Positions 16,571-24,800 of a stretch of DNA of 64,000 nucleotides are shown here, piece after piece. The DNA comes from Desulfoscipio gibsoniae DSM 7213. Lineage in GTDB: Bacteria > Bacillota > Desulfotomaculia > Desulfotomaculales > Desulfallaceae. Both the position numbers and the translations under genes were made by a program. The stretch spans positions 1,458,501-1,522,500 of the forward strand of contig NC_021184.1 of NCBI RefSeq assembly GCF_000233715.2. Reading direction: 5' to 3'. Position 1 is the stretch's first letter. Each line of letters opens with the position of its first letter. The notes beneath the pieces were generated by a model. That model worked only from the letters and a program-made list of their open reading frames with translations. It was not told the DNA's origin and did no database searches.

Positions 16571-17644
16571 ATGTTGTTAACAGAAACCGTCAATAAAATT
16601 GGAGTACTGGATCAACAGGCGATGGCCAAAGCAAAGGAACGTTTAGATAACTTAATTAAGCCTCCGGGCAGCCTTGGTCAGCTAGAGCGGGTGGCAGTCA
16701 GGCTAGCGGGTATATCCGGTCAGCCACGTCCCCATATTGGTAAGCGTGTTGTTATAGTGATGGCCGGTGACCACGGCGTAGTAGATGAAGGGGTAAGTGC
16801 GGCACCCCGGGATGTTACCTGGCAAATGCTGCCTACATTTATTAAAGGAGTGGCCGGTATTGGCGTACTGGCCCGGCATGCCGGTGCTTCCATAACGGTG
16901 GTAGATGTAGGTGTTGCGGCGGATGTGGATATACCGGGAGTGCTAAAACGCCGGGTAAGGGCAGGTACAGGTAATATAGCCGCCGGACCGGCTATGACCC
17001 GGGAGGAAGCTGTGGCGGCGTTGGAAGTGGGTATTGATGTAGCGTTGGCTGAGATAGCGGGGGGTGCCACGTTGTTGGCCCTGGGTGATATGGGTATAGG
17101 CAATACCACACCCAGCAGTGCTATTTTGGCGGTGCTGGGGGGATACTCCGCCGGTGAGGTAACCGGCCGGGGCACTATGATCAATGATGAAGTGCTGGAG
17201 AAAAAACGCCAGGCCGTAGCCAGGGCTCTGGAAATTAACCGCCCCAACCCGTTTGATGGGGTAGATGTTCTGGCCAAAGTTGGTGGCCTGGAAATCGCCG
17301 GCCTGGCCGGTGTGGTGCTGGGGTGTGCCTCGAAACGGGTGCCGGTGCTGGTGGACGGTTTTATTACCGCTGCTGCCGCGTTGATTGCCGCTGCTATTAA
17401 GCCCGAGGCCAAAAACTATATGCTGGCGTCCCACCTATCAGGGGAACACGGGCACGGGTTAATGCTGGAATTATTGGGATTAACACCCATGCTGCATATG
17501 GGTATGCGTTTGGGTGAGGGTACAGGCGCTGCCCTGGCTATGCATATTATAGACGCCGCCTGCCGGGTGCTGGATGAAATGGTTACTTTCGAGGAGGCAG
17601 GCGTTATGGACATGGAGGAAGAAATGTTGCATAAAGAAGATTAG
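16571..17644 (+). CDS. cobT: Nicotinate-nucleotide--dimethylbenzimidazole phosphoribosyltransferase
   Basis: 357 residues, the usual CobT length. It makes alpha-ribazole phosphate from nicotinate mononucleotide and a lower-ligand base for the B12 nucleotide loop. Visible marks are IKPPGSLGQLE, AGDHGVVDEGVS, LGDMGIGNTTPS, LSGEHGHGLML and RLGEGTGAAL, the last containing the catalytic glutamate. GGGAGG precedes the ATG by six bases. Controlled by the cobalamin riboswitch and terminator directly upstream. No other cob gene is in the window. Confidence 0.96.
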   Translation: MLLTETVNKIGVLDQQAMAKAKERLDNLIKPPGSLGQLERVAVRLAGISGQPRPHIGKRVVIVMAGDHGVVDEGVSAAPRDVTWQMLPTFIKGVAGIGVLARHAGASITVVDVGVAADVDIPGVLKRRVRAGTGNIAAGPAMTREEAVAALEVGIDVALAEIAGGATLLALGDMGIGNTTPSSAILAVLGGYSAGEVTGRGTMINDEVLEKKRQAVARALEINRPNPFDGVDVLAKVGGLEIAGLAGVVLGCASKRVPVLVDGFITAAAALIAAAIKPEAKNYMLASHLSGEHGHGLMLELLGLTPMLHMGMRLGEGTGAALAMHIIDAACRVLDEMVTFEEAGVMDMEEEMLHKED

Positions 17645-17762
17645 TAATTTGTCGTATGTAGATATCATTTTCACTAAGGCGTAATTTTTAAATTGATAAA
17701 AAAATAGATACCAATCGATGTGGGCACTGAGCATTACGATTGGATATCCATTTTCATTCCAA

Positions 17763-18308
17763 TTAGATTTCCCTGGGTTTGCAGATAATTTCCTTGACTT
17801 TAGTGTCAAAAAAATGGTTGGAATGGGCTGGTGCAATGACCATAGCGGTATCGGCACCTTTGCCCGAGCCGCCGATGGCTATTATCTCCTCCCCATGGGG
17901 GATTAGCCCGGCATCCAATGCCATACCGCTGATCTCCACGCATACCTTGACCCCCTGGCCAAGCATACGCAGGGTCTGGGCCATGATTTCGGCCGGGTAA
18001 ACGCCACCGAATTTGTTGCGTATGGCTCGATCTACGCCGGCCAGCAGGTGGGTGGTAAATAATACCCGGATACCTTTTTGATTAAGCTCAGCAAGGGTAT
18101 CATCGCTCATGCGCCTGCTGCCCGGGCCGTCAAAACCCACGTGGTAGCTGACACATACTACCCGGCGACCAGATTCAACCAGTTTGCGGGCAGTGTCCCC
18201 GCTGCTTGAGGCCACTACGATATGTTGAATATTTAGTTCCTCAGCCTTGACCAGTGCTGCCTTAATTGTTGAATCTGTGTTATCAGGGCCTTTCTTTTTC
18301 CAGTACAT
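17763..18308 (-). CDS. Pyruvate kinase C-terminal (alpha/beta) domain-like protein
   Basis: 181 residues. A Rossmann-like alpha/beta fold resembling the stand-alone pyruvate-kinase C-terminal domain: HIVVASSSGDTARKLVE near residue 34, VCVSYHVGFDGPG, and VCVEISGMALDAGLIPHGEEII followed by the glycine loop AIGGSGKGADTA. No pyruvate kinase catalytic barrel is present. Such free PK_C domains are common in Clostridia and Desulfotomaculum-type genomes and may bind a nucleotide or phosphorylated effector; their role is not known. GGGAGG precedes the ATG. Confidence 0.75.
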   Translation of the reverse strand: MYWKKKGPDNTDSTIKAALVKAEELNIQHIVVASSSGDTARKLVESGRRVVCVSYHVGFDGPGSRRMSDDTLAELNQKGIRVLFTTHLLAGVDRAIRNKFGGVYPAEIMAQTLRMLGQGVKVCVEISGMALDAGLIPHGEEIIAIGGSGKGADTAMVIAPAHSNHFFDTKVKEIICKPREI

Positions 18309-18611
18309 AAAAAACCTCCCGGCATTTTCCTTCCATTTTAGCCCAGGATGGAGAATTTGACAAGGTTATGGTCCCGGGGCAAAAAAATAACGCTCCTTCT
18401 TAAGGAACGTTGGAAGAGGAGTATCATTTAAAATTTTGGGAGTATCTTGACTATTTAATTATATGTTTAACATTAGTTTATTTCTGTCAAACAAGTGACA
18501 AAGGAGGGTATTTTAACCGACAGGTTTGACGGCACTTTAAAATACTTCAACTTGCTGATGGCAATATAGGGCAGGTGATATAGTTTTTTAAATGTGTTAA
18601 TATGAATATAT
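18309..18611. other. Gene-free stretch with two hairpins
   Basis: No convincing gene. It holds an AACGCTCCTT / AAGGAACGTT-type hairpin near 18390-18415 and a longer dyad near 18510-18555, in which GTATTTTAA pairs with TTAAAATAC. Neither has a clear T run, so their roles are unclear. Confidence 0.4.
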
Positions 18612-18633
18612 AAAAAAAGGCCTAACGGCCTTT
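18612..18633 (-). terminator. tRNA-Ala terminator
   Basis: AAGGCC-GTTA-GGCCTT hairpin on the minus strand followed by a run of T residues, directly after the CCA end of the tRNA. Confidence 0.85.
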
Positions 18634-18708
18634 TGGTGGACGAGAGGGGATTCGAACCCCCGACCCCTGCGTTGCGAACGCAATGCTCTCCCGCTGAGCT
18701 ACACGCCC
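18634..18708 (-). tRNA. tRNA-Ala (anticodon CGC)
   Basis: A full cloverleaf on the minus strand with encoded CCA. The anticodon loop TTCGCAA gives anticodon CGC (codon GCG). The acceptor stem carries the G3-U70 pair that is the alanine identity element. There is one U-U mismatch at 6-67. The T loop GTTCGAATC is normal. Confidence 0.95.
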
Positions 18709-18734
18709 TTATATATTTTTAATGAACAAAAATT

Positions 18735-18763
18735 ATAATAGCATAAAATTTAAACATAATCAA
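18735..18763 (-). promoter_or_regulatory. Promoter of tRNA-Ala
   Basis: On the minus strand TTGATT (18758-18763) and TATTAT (18735-18740) are separated by 17 bases, about 27 bases before the tRNA 5' end. Confidence 0.55.
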
Positions 18764-18857
18764 CCTCTATATAAATTGCAATTTAACCATGTTTACACTT
18801 CAGCAGCACTCTGCTAAGTTTTTAGTAAACATCTTGTGCGTTGAATTAAAAACTATG

Positions 18858-19709
18858 TCAGACCGATCCTTTGACTTGGAAACGGTACACCAGTTTAGAA
18901 AGGTGATGAATAACTGCTAGTGCCTCACCATAACCAGGTGTATCTTTACAGGTTACCACCAGTATATAGGGCTGTTCCGGGTGAGCGACGTACGCGACGT
19001 CATTATAGGTATTGGTTGGCGGCCAAGTGCCTATTTTGTTGGCAACTTTGATATCCGGTGGCAGGGGCGCGGGAATACGGTCTTTAAGTTTATTATCAAA
19101 TAGATTATTGAGTAGTTTTTCCCCTGCCGGTTGTCCAGCAAAATGCAAAGCCTGTCGCATATACAAAGCCAAATCATAGGGGCAGGTGATATTTTGTTCA
19201 TTATCCACTACCTGTCCACCCATGGATCGCATGAATTCTTTCACGTTTTCCTTGCCCAGGCGGTCCAATAATATATTGGTGGCTACATTGTCACTGTATA
19301 ATATTGAGTAATCGGCCAGCTGGGCTACGGCATAGCTTTCACCTGGTGATTTATTTTGCAATATGCCGGTGCCTCCCTCCAGGTGTTTGTCCGTAAAAAG
19401 CAGTTGCTCTGCAAGGTTTATTTGACCGTGATCCGCTGCCAGGTAAAGATAAAGGTTCATGGGCAGCTTGAATGTGCTGGCAGCATGAAATACCGTATGA
19501 GAGTTATAGCCAAATTCCTGGCCTGACTTTACATCAATAAAATAAAGCCCATAAATACCCGGTTGTTTGTCCAAATAGCCGGTGATTTGATTTTGCAGCA
19601 GCGAGTAATCGGTTGCCGTTTGAATATTTTTTTTTAGTGGTTCACTGATACCCGCAGCGCTGGTTAACAGAAAAACAGTTAATAGGGCATAGATAGCAAT
19701 TTTTTTCAA
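18858..19709 (-). CDS. Secreted class A beta-lactamase-like serine hydrolase
   Basis: 283 residues. An N-terminal signal peptide (Lys-rich start, hydrophobic core to about residue 20, no lipobox Cys) is followed by the class A fold. The SxxK motif STFK (about residue 80) carries the nucleophile, SDN (YSDNVAT, about 140) is present, and the KTG box appears as KIG in ANKIGTW. The variant KIG box and the weakly matching omega loop suggest it may be a beta-lactamase-related peptidase or carboxypeptidase rather than a true resistance enzyme. Extracytoplasmic. Monocistronic. Confidence 0.85.
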   Translation of the reverse strand: MKKIAIYALLTVFLLTSAAGISEPLKKNIQTATDYSLLQNQITGYLDKQPGIYGLYFIDVKSGQEFGYNSHTVFHAASTFKLPMNLYLYLAADHGQINLAEQLLFTDKHLEGGTGILQNKSPGESYAVAQLADYSILYSDNVATNILLDRLGKENVKEFMRSMGGQVVDNEQNITCPYDLALYMRQALHFAGQPAGEKLLNNLFDNKLKDRIPAPLPPDIKVANKIGTWPPTNTYNDVAYVAHPEQPYILVVTCKDTPGYGEALAVIHHLSKLVYRFQVKGSV

Positions 19710-20029
19710 GTACTGAAGACCTCCTAACAGCCATGATCATTTAATTACAACCATCATAAAAACGGATTTTCATCACAATGCTCCGTGACTGCCAATCACC
19801 GACGAGGGGTAACTATTTTCTGGTCCAAGTAAATGGCTTGACATTAACAAATTACCATAAAATGTAAAATATGTCCAGCAGCTGGTAATGGGCGATAAAT
19901 ATCATGTAATATATAAATGTATTGGTTTTGCTTCGGCAATTGGAGAACTAAAATACATTTAAAATGTTCTATTATAAAGTATGGTGTGCAAAATATGATT
20001 TTAATCCATATAAAGAATGGTGCTAAAAT
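19710..20029. other. Intergenic region between divergent genes
   Basis: AT-rich 320-bp region carrying the start signals of the beta-lactamase-like gene (minus) and the EcsC-like gene (plus). A TTGACA lies at 19838-19843, but no -10 box is correctly spaced from it. No gene or structured element recognised. Confidence 0.4.
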
Positions 20030-20656
20030 ATGATGTTTAATCCATTTACCCTGGTGAATAAAGAAGAAGTGCGTCGTAATGTTGAAAAACTGCGCAAGCG
20101 GCACCCGGATTTAACCAACCGGCAGCTGTGTGAGCTGATTATTGCCCGGAGAAGCAGACTTTGTGCTGCCAGTGGCGCAGTTACAGCTTTGCCTGCCGCG
20201 ATACCCGTTATCGGTACCCTGGCTACATTGGTGGGAGGTACGGCCCTTGACGTGGCAGCAGTGGGGTACTTTACGGCGGAAATGGTTTTGGAGATGTCCG
20301 CTGTTTATGGTCGAGACTTATATTTGCCGGGAGTTTCCCGGGAGGCGTTATGGGTGATGGCTTCCGCTGTGGGCGCAGATGCGGCTGGCAAGACCATTGG
20401 CAAGACGGCGGTGCAGCAAATGCAGAACCAGGTTTTTACAAACCTGGTTCGCGAGGTGCTACTAGCCCTTGGTATTCGAACCACCCAGCGGTCAGTCCTA
20501 AAAGTGATACCTTTGTTGGGGGCGGTTATCTCGGGTGTGGTTAATTATTTTGTATGTCGTAAGATTGGGCATATGGCTGCGGACTATTATGAAAAAAACA
20601 ATTATGAAAATTGGGTGGGTGATACCATAGACGTGGAAGGTCAAGTAATAGAGTAA
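20030..20656 (+). CDS. EcsC-like hypothetical protein
   Basis: 208 residues. A charged N-terminal helix (NVEKLRKRHPDLTNRQLCELIIARR) is followed by a hydrophobic, glycine-rich region (PAAIPVIGTLATLVGG, residues about 52-75) and a second one near the C-terminus (PLLGAVISGVVNYFVCRKIG). This resembles the EcsC family, peripheral or membrane-inserted proteins of unknown function. Two adjacent ATG codons begin the frame and the Shine-Dalgarno is weak. A terminator follows at 20663. Confidence 0.6.
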   Translation: MMFNPFTLVNKEEVRRNVEKLRKRHPDLTNRQLCELIIARRSRLCAASGAVTALPAAIPVIGTLATLVGGTALDVAAVGYFTAEMVLEMSAVYGRDLYLPGVSREALWVMASAVGADAAGKTIGKTAVQQMQNQVFTNLVREVLLALGIRTTQRSVLKVIPLLGAVISGVVNYFVCRKIGHMAADYYEKNNYENWVGDTIDVEGQVIE

Positions 20657-20662
20657 AAATAA

Positions 20663-20690
20663 AAGCCCTGGTTTAACAACCGGGCTTATA
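20663..20690. terminator. Convergent terminator
   Basis: AAGCCC-T-GGTT pairs with AACC-GGGCTT around a TAAC loop, between the convergent EcsC-like gene and murI. A short T-rich stretch lies on each side. Confidence 0.7.
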
Positions 20691-21486
20691 GTTTTATGTA
20701 TGCTACTGTTAAATTGGGTCTTTCCCATAAATGCCTGATAACCTGACTAACCAGGTCCGGGTTGCCACTGGTATAAAAAGTTTCCGTACCGCTTCGGAAG
20801 TCGGTATCCGCCAGCAGGTCCTTCGACTGCAGAACCTGGTACACTCTTTTGGCCACTGCGCAACCGGAATCAATTACATTCACCTCGGGGCCCATGATGG
20901 ACTCTACCAGGGGGCGCAGGAAGGGATAATGAGTACAGCCCAGTACCACGGTATCCACTCCGCTCAGCATGAGTGGGTTCAAGAACTTGCGCAGCAGTGC
21001 AGCAGTCTCCGGTGAGTCCAGTTGGCCCATCTCCACTTGCTCCACCAGACCCGGGCAGGGTACATTAATGACCTCAATGCCATTGGCAAAGCGCGTCAAA
21101 AGGGAATTAAAACGCTCCCCGTTAATGGTAACACCTGTGGCCAATACGCCTACTCTACCATTGCGAGTGATTTCGGCGGCTGGTTTTATGGCGGGTTCCA
21201 TCCCCACAATGGGTATTTGAAACTGCTGACGCAGGTCATCCAAACCAGCTATAGACGCGGTATTGCATGCGGCCACTATTAATTTGGCTTTGGTGCTAAT
21301 TAAAAACTGAGTAATTTTACTCGCCCGCCGGCGTATGTTTTCCGGTGGTTTTATTCCATATGGACAATGGGCGGAATCGGCATAGTAAAGAAGGTCTTCA
21401 CCCGGCATCAGGCGGCGGATTTCCTTCAATACCGATAAACCTCCCACACCCGAATCAAATATCCCTATGGGATTCGGGTTGGGCAA
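20686..21486 (-). CDS. murI: Glutamate racemase
   Basis: 266 residues; cofactor-independent racemase supplying D-glutamate for peptidoglycan. Both catalytic cysteines are in their motifs (AACNTAS near residue 74 and GCTHYPF near 186), and the N-terminal FDSGVGGLSVL and YADSAHCPYG are family hallmarks. The start appears to be TTG with a GGTGAG ribosome site, as no ATG is suitably placed. It is followed downstream by a terminator shared with the EcsC-like gene. Confidence 0.96.
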   Translation of the reverse strand: MPNPNPIGIFDSGVGGLSVLKEIRRLMPGEDLLYYADSAHCPYGIKPPENIRRRASKITQFLISTKAKLIVAACNTASIAGLDDLRQQFQIPIVGMEPAIKPAAEITRNGRVGVLATGVTINGERFNSLLTRFANGIEVINVPCPGLVEQVEMGQLDSPETAALLRKFLNPLMLSGVDTVVLGCTHYPFLRPLVESIMGPEVNVIDSGCAVAKRVYQVLQSKDLLADTDFRSGTETFYTSGNPDLVSQVIRHLWERPNLTVAYIKL

Positions 21487-21569
21487 GGGTGCCTCACCTC
21501 TATTCCTATAATGTTCCCTAACAGGATATCATTTTAACCTGTGATGTGCAATATTTAGAAAGTTTTTGA

Positions 21570-21752
21570 TTATTTTCTACCCATATTGCCGTGATATAAC
21601 TGGTGGGAGGCGGCAAGTGCCGCTACCAGAGTTAGAAGGCCTGCAATCAAATGATATTTATATGCGCCCGTAACTCCTACATAGGCAGCCAGCCCCAGCA
21701 CAGTAGTGATAATGGTGATGATGACTGTAAGGACAGCCAATAATTTATGCAT
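21570..21752 (-). CDS. Small two-helix membrane protein
   Basis: 60 residues with two hydrophobic helices (about 5-27 and 34-50) and a polar tail (HQLYHGNMGRK). AAGGAG lies nine bases before the ATG, which supports real translation. It sits 83 bp upstream of murI on the same strand and may be cotranscribed. Not recognised. Confidence 0.65.
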   Translation of the reverse strand: MHKLLAVLTVIITIITTVLGLAAYVGVTGAYKYHLIAGLLTLVAALAASHQLYHGNMGRK

Positions 21753-21860
21753 ACGGGTTCACTCCTTTTATTGATATTTATATTAAACATCCGGTGATGA
21801 CTTTCCTTCCGGGGTATTTTTTCTTTGGACAAAAAGACATGTTGTGGGGTAATGTTCTAA

Positions 21861-21889
21861 TTGACATCCGGTTAGATATAAAATATAAT
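21861..21889 (+). promoter_or_regulatory. Promoter of tRNA-Leu
   Basis: Consensus TTGACA (21861-21866) and TATAAT (21884-21889) with a 17-base spacer, 20 bases before the tRNA. Confidence 0.88.
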
Positions 21890-21909
21890 TATATATGCTT
21901 CAATGAGTT

Positions 21910-21998
21910 GCCGGAGTGGCGGAACTGGCAGACGCAAGGGACTTAAAATCCCTCGATCAGCAATGATCGTACCGGTTCGATTCCGGTCTCCGGCACCA
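21910..21998 (+). tRNA. tRNA-Leu (anticodon TAA)
   Basis: 89-base class II tRNA with a long variable arm and encoded CCA. The anticodon loop CTTAAAA gives TAA (codon TTA). The acceptor stem GCCGGAG/CTCCGGC is perfect. The 3' part (from 21957) also encodes, on the other strand, the last residues of the serine recombinase, so this tRNA is the probable integration site of the element to the right. Confidence 0.97.
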
Positions 21999-23021
21999 AC
22001 CCATTTCATAACTCCCCGGACCCTCGTCAGAGGCTCCGGGGTTGTTCTTTTTTATGAGTTTTAGCCGCTCTTGATCCTGGCTGAACGGGTCTGGCCAAAA
22101 TATTACATTAACAATTCCTTCAATTGGATCTAGTTCTAGCCGGCGGACAAACCTTCGAACAATTTCCCTTTTTTCTTTGTTTGAACCTTCATTCATTACA
22201 ATATCGAGGTTATCAATTAACTGAAGTATAATTTTCTTATCTATTTTCCCATCGGGCTTATCTTTTTTAAGTTGCGCTAAATCATTTTCCAACTCTAGTT
22301 TTTCTTGCTCGATGTTTTCAAGTTGTTTGGTAAGTGTTTCTATGGCACGAGGATTTTCAACTTTCGTAAGCGCGTTAATTATATTTTGTATAGCCTTTTC
22401 TTTTTCTGTAAGTGATTTTTCGAGATGCTTAATAGCCATTAATTGATCTGAATTTTCTTCATCTATTGCATTGTTCATAGCTTTTACAAGTATATCAATA
22501 TATTTTGGGTTAAACCGGCTTTTTATGGCATTAATAACTTTATCCTCCAACCATTCTTTAGGTACGAAACACTTTGCATTACATTTAGCATCGCCCTGGT
22601 TTATATTACCTGAGCATATATAGTAATTATAAATTCTTTTCGATTGGCCACTTGCCATGTTTGAATTACAATTTAGACACTCAAACATTATTTCACCGAT
22701 GGCATTATATCCTGTAAACAGCCATCGGCTGGATTCAATTTTGGAAGGTCCACGTGATTTTTGGGTTCTTATTTTTTTAATTTGCTTCAATTTTCCCCAC
22801 TCTTCCAGTGTGATTATAGATGGATGCGCGTTTTGGACCATTTTCCATTCATCAGGGTCTTTCCATTTAACACCTATGCCTCTTAGGTCCCTGCCTGTAC
22901 GATTCCAAAAATAAATTCCACTGTAAACTTTAATTAAGTAGCTTTTAAAAATAATATTGTTTTTAACGATAAAGGAGAAGCATTTGCTATTTTCCGTTTG
23001 CGTGCCAGGCCGTATAACCAC
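21957..23021 (-). pseudogene. 5'-truncated large serine recombinase
   Basis: The convincing homology starts near 22925 (IYFWNRTGRDLRG, then the KDPDEW and NAHPSII segments of the recombinase domain). It continues through the zinc ribbon (CLNCN, later CSG and CNAKC) and a coiled coil (about residues 200-260) to a tail that reads through the 3' half of tRNA-Leu (RRPESNRYDHC). The N-terminal resolvase domain with the catalytic serine is absent, and the first 30 or so codons of the frame are unrelated to the family. It is therefore a non-catalytic remnant of the integrase that put an element into this tRNA. The break lies next to the truncated topB. Confidence 0.82.
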
Positions 23022-24665
23022 TTATTAAAATCAGAGCGGGAAATGGTCATAAGACAATTTGAACAAGTTCTTTGGGGGGTAGAGGAAAAAGAGGTAGCAG
23101 AGCTCCTGCCGCTTTTGTTTAACCTTAACGACCTTCAAAAAGAAGCCAATAAAAAATACGGCCTGGCGGCAGCCAAGACATTGGAACTTGCGCAGTCCCT
23201 GTACGAGGCCAGGAAGTTATTGACTTACCCCCGCACGGACAGCCACCACCTAACAAGGGAACTAGCTAAAACCATTCCCGGCCGCCTGTCTGCATTAGCC
23301 AGCGTTACCGAATATGAGCCATATACTATCACAGCCAGGGCGGCCAACAGCCCGGGTAAGCGTTACGTAGATGACGGTAAAGTGAGCGACCATACAGCGC
23401 TTATATCTACGAATATCAAGCCGGTTTTGGATAACCTACCACCGAACGAACGTAAAATATATGACCTGGTGGCACGTCGGTTTCTGGCTATCTTTTTCCC
23501 ACCAGCCAGGTATAAGCAAACTAAAGTGATAACTGAAACCACTGGTGAAACGTTTCTTACCACCGGTAAAATGGAACTGGACAAGGGCTGGAAGACGGTA
23601 TACGAAAGCGTAAAAAATGACCTCGATGAAGGTGAAGATACCGGTGTAATACCTGAACTAACCCGGGGTGAACAAGTCCAAACCACCAAAACAGAAATCA
23701 GGGAAAAAGAAACCAGACCTCCCAAACGTTATACTGAAGCCAGTCTGCTGGCATTCATGGAAGGAGCCGGTCGGCTATTGGAAGACCGAGAACTGAAAGC
23801 GGCCATGAAGGAGCACGGCCTGGGTACCCCGGCTACCAGAGCGGCTATTATTGAGTGCCTGCTCAAGGTGGGTTACATTGAGCGCCACAAGAAAACTTTA
23901 GTTCCCACCGCAAAAGGTGAAACACTAATCGACCTGGTACCGGAAATAATCAAAAACCCGGAACTTACCGGCCAATGGGAAAAAACACTCGCCGATATAG
24001 AAGCCGGAACGGCTGAACCCGGGGAATTTATGAACGGCATTAAACAGTTAACAGCTAATATAGTTGAATTAGCCCGCAGCCAGATAGCCAGCAATCAGGT
24101 CCAAACAAGGCGTGAAGCGTTAGGCAGCTGTCTTCTTTGTGGCAAGGCAGTGATAGAGGGCAAAAAAGGCTACTGCTGCAGCGGTTACAAAGAAGGCTGT
24201 AAGTTTATTATCTGGAAAGAAATCGCCGGTAAAAGTATCACCCAAAGTCAGGCTAAAACTCTACTGAAGAAAGGTAAAACCGGTGTCATAAAGGGTTTCA
24301 CTTCAAAAGCCGGCAAAAAGTTTGATGCTGCATTGAAGATTAATAACGGCAAAGTGGAATTCTTGTTCACCGACAACAATAGCGGTAAAAAAGTCAGCCT
24401 GGGCCAGTGCCCGCTATGCGGCAAAGAAGTTACCGAAACACCTAAAAGTTACAGCTGCACCGGCTACAAGGAAGGCTGTAAATTCGTTATCTGGAAAGAG
24501 ATAGCCGGCAAGCGCATTAGTGTTCAGCAGGCCCAGAGATTATTAACAAGAGGTAAAACCGCTTTAATCAAGGGTTTTAAATCAAAAGCCGGTAAAAGTT
24601 TTGATGCCGTTTTAGCGCTTGGGCAGGACGGGAAAATAAAGTTTCAATTCATATCAAAGGAGTAG
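22998..24665 (+). CDS. topB: N-terminally truncated type IA DNA topoisomerase III
   Basis: 555 residues containing domains II-IV of a type IA topoisomerase. The catalytic tyrosine is in YPRTDSHHL (about residue 77), with HGLGTPATRAAIIE further on. Two tandem C-terminal zinc-binding repeats follow, each with CxxCG, GYKEGCKF-IWKEIAGK and a GKTxxIKGF-SKAGK segment. The N-terminal Toprim domain with the metal-binding acidic residues is missing, so it cannot nick DNA. Topo III genes of this type are common on conjugative elements. The TTG start is formal only; homology begins near LLPLLFNLNDLQ. Treat as a degraded gene. Confidence 0.85.
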   Translation: MRARPYNHLLKSEREMVIRQFEQVLWGVEEKEVAELLPLLFNLNDLQKEANKKYGLAAAKTLELAQSLYEARKLLTYPRTDSHHLTRELAKTIPGRLSALASVTEYEPYTITARAANSPGKRYVDDGKVSDHTALISTNIKPVLDNLPPNERKIYDLVARRFLAIFFPPARYKQTKVITETTGETFLTTGKMELDKGWKTVYESVKNDLDEGEDTGVIPELTRGEQVQTTKTEIREKETRPPKRYTEASLLAFMEGAGRLLEDRELKAAMKEHGLGTPATRAAIIECLLKVGYIERHKKTLVPTAKGETLIDLVPEIIKNPELTGQWEKTLADIEAGTAEPGEFMNGIKQLTANIVELARSQIASNQVQTRREALGSCLLCGKAVIEGKKGYCCSGYKEGCKFIIWKEIAGKSITQSQAKTLLKKGKTGVIKGFTSKAGKKFDAALKINNGKVEFLFTDNNSGKKVSLGQCPLCGKEVTETPKSYSCTGYKEGCKFVIWKEIAGKRISVQQAQRLLTRGKTALIKGFKSKAGKSFDAVLALGQDGKIKFQFISKE

Positions 24666-24688
24666 AAAAATGCCAAGAAAAAATACAA
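24456..24688 (+). repeat. Direct repeat copy A (topB 3' end plus following gene start)
   Basis: 233 bases covering the last zinc repeat of topB, its stop codon and the ATG plus first codons of an AbrB-like gene. Closely similar to copy B at 25861-26093. The AbrB-like frame breaks off at once here (15 codons). Confidence 0.85.
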
Positions 24689-24726
24689 GGGGGTTATGTA
24701 GTATAATATTATAGTATATTATGGTA

Positions 24727-24783
24727 AAATATAATCATGTAAATGGTCATTATGATAATATTAAATACAACATGATTATATTT
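24727..24783. repeat. 14-bp perfect inverted repeat upstream of fic
   Basis: 24727-24740 (AAATATAATCATGT) and 24770-24783 are exact reverse complements with a 29-base spacer, ending 17 bases before the fic start. Position fits an operator or leader hairpin controlling fic. Confidence 0.7.
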
Positions 24784-24800
24784 AAACGGGGTGATGGGCT

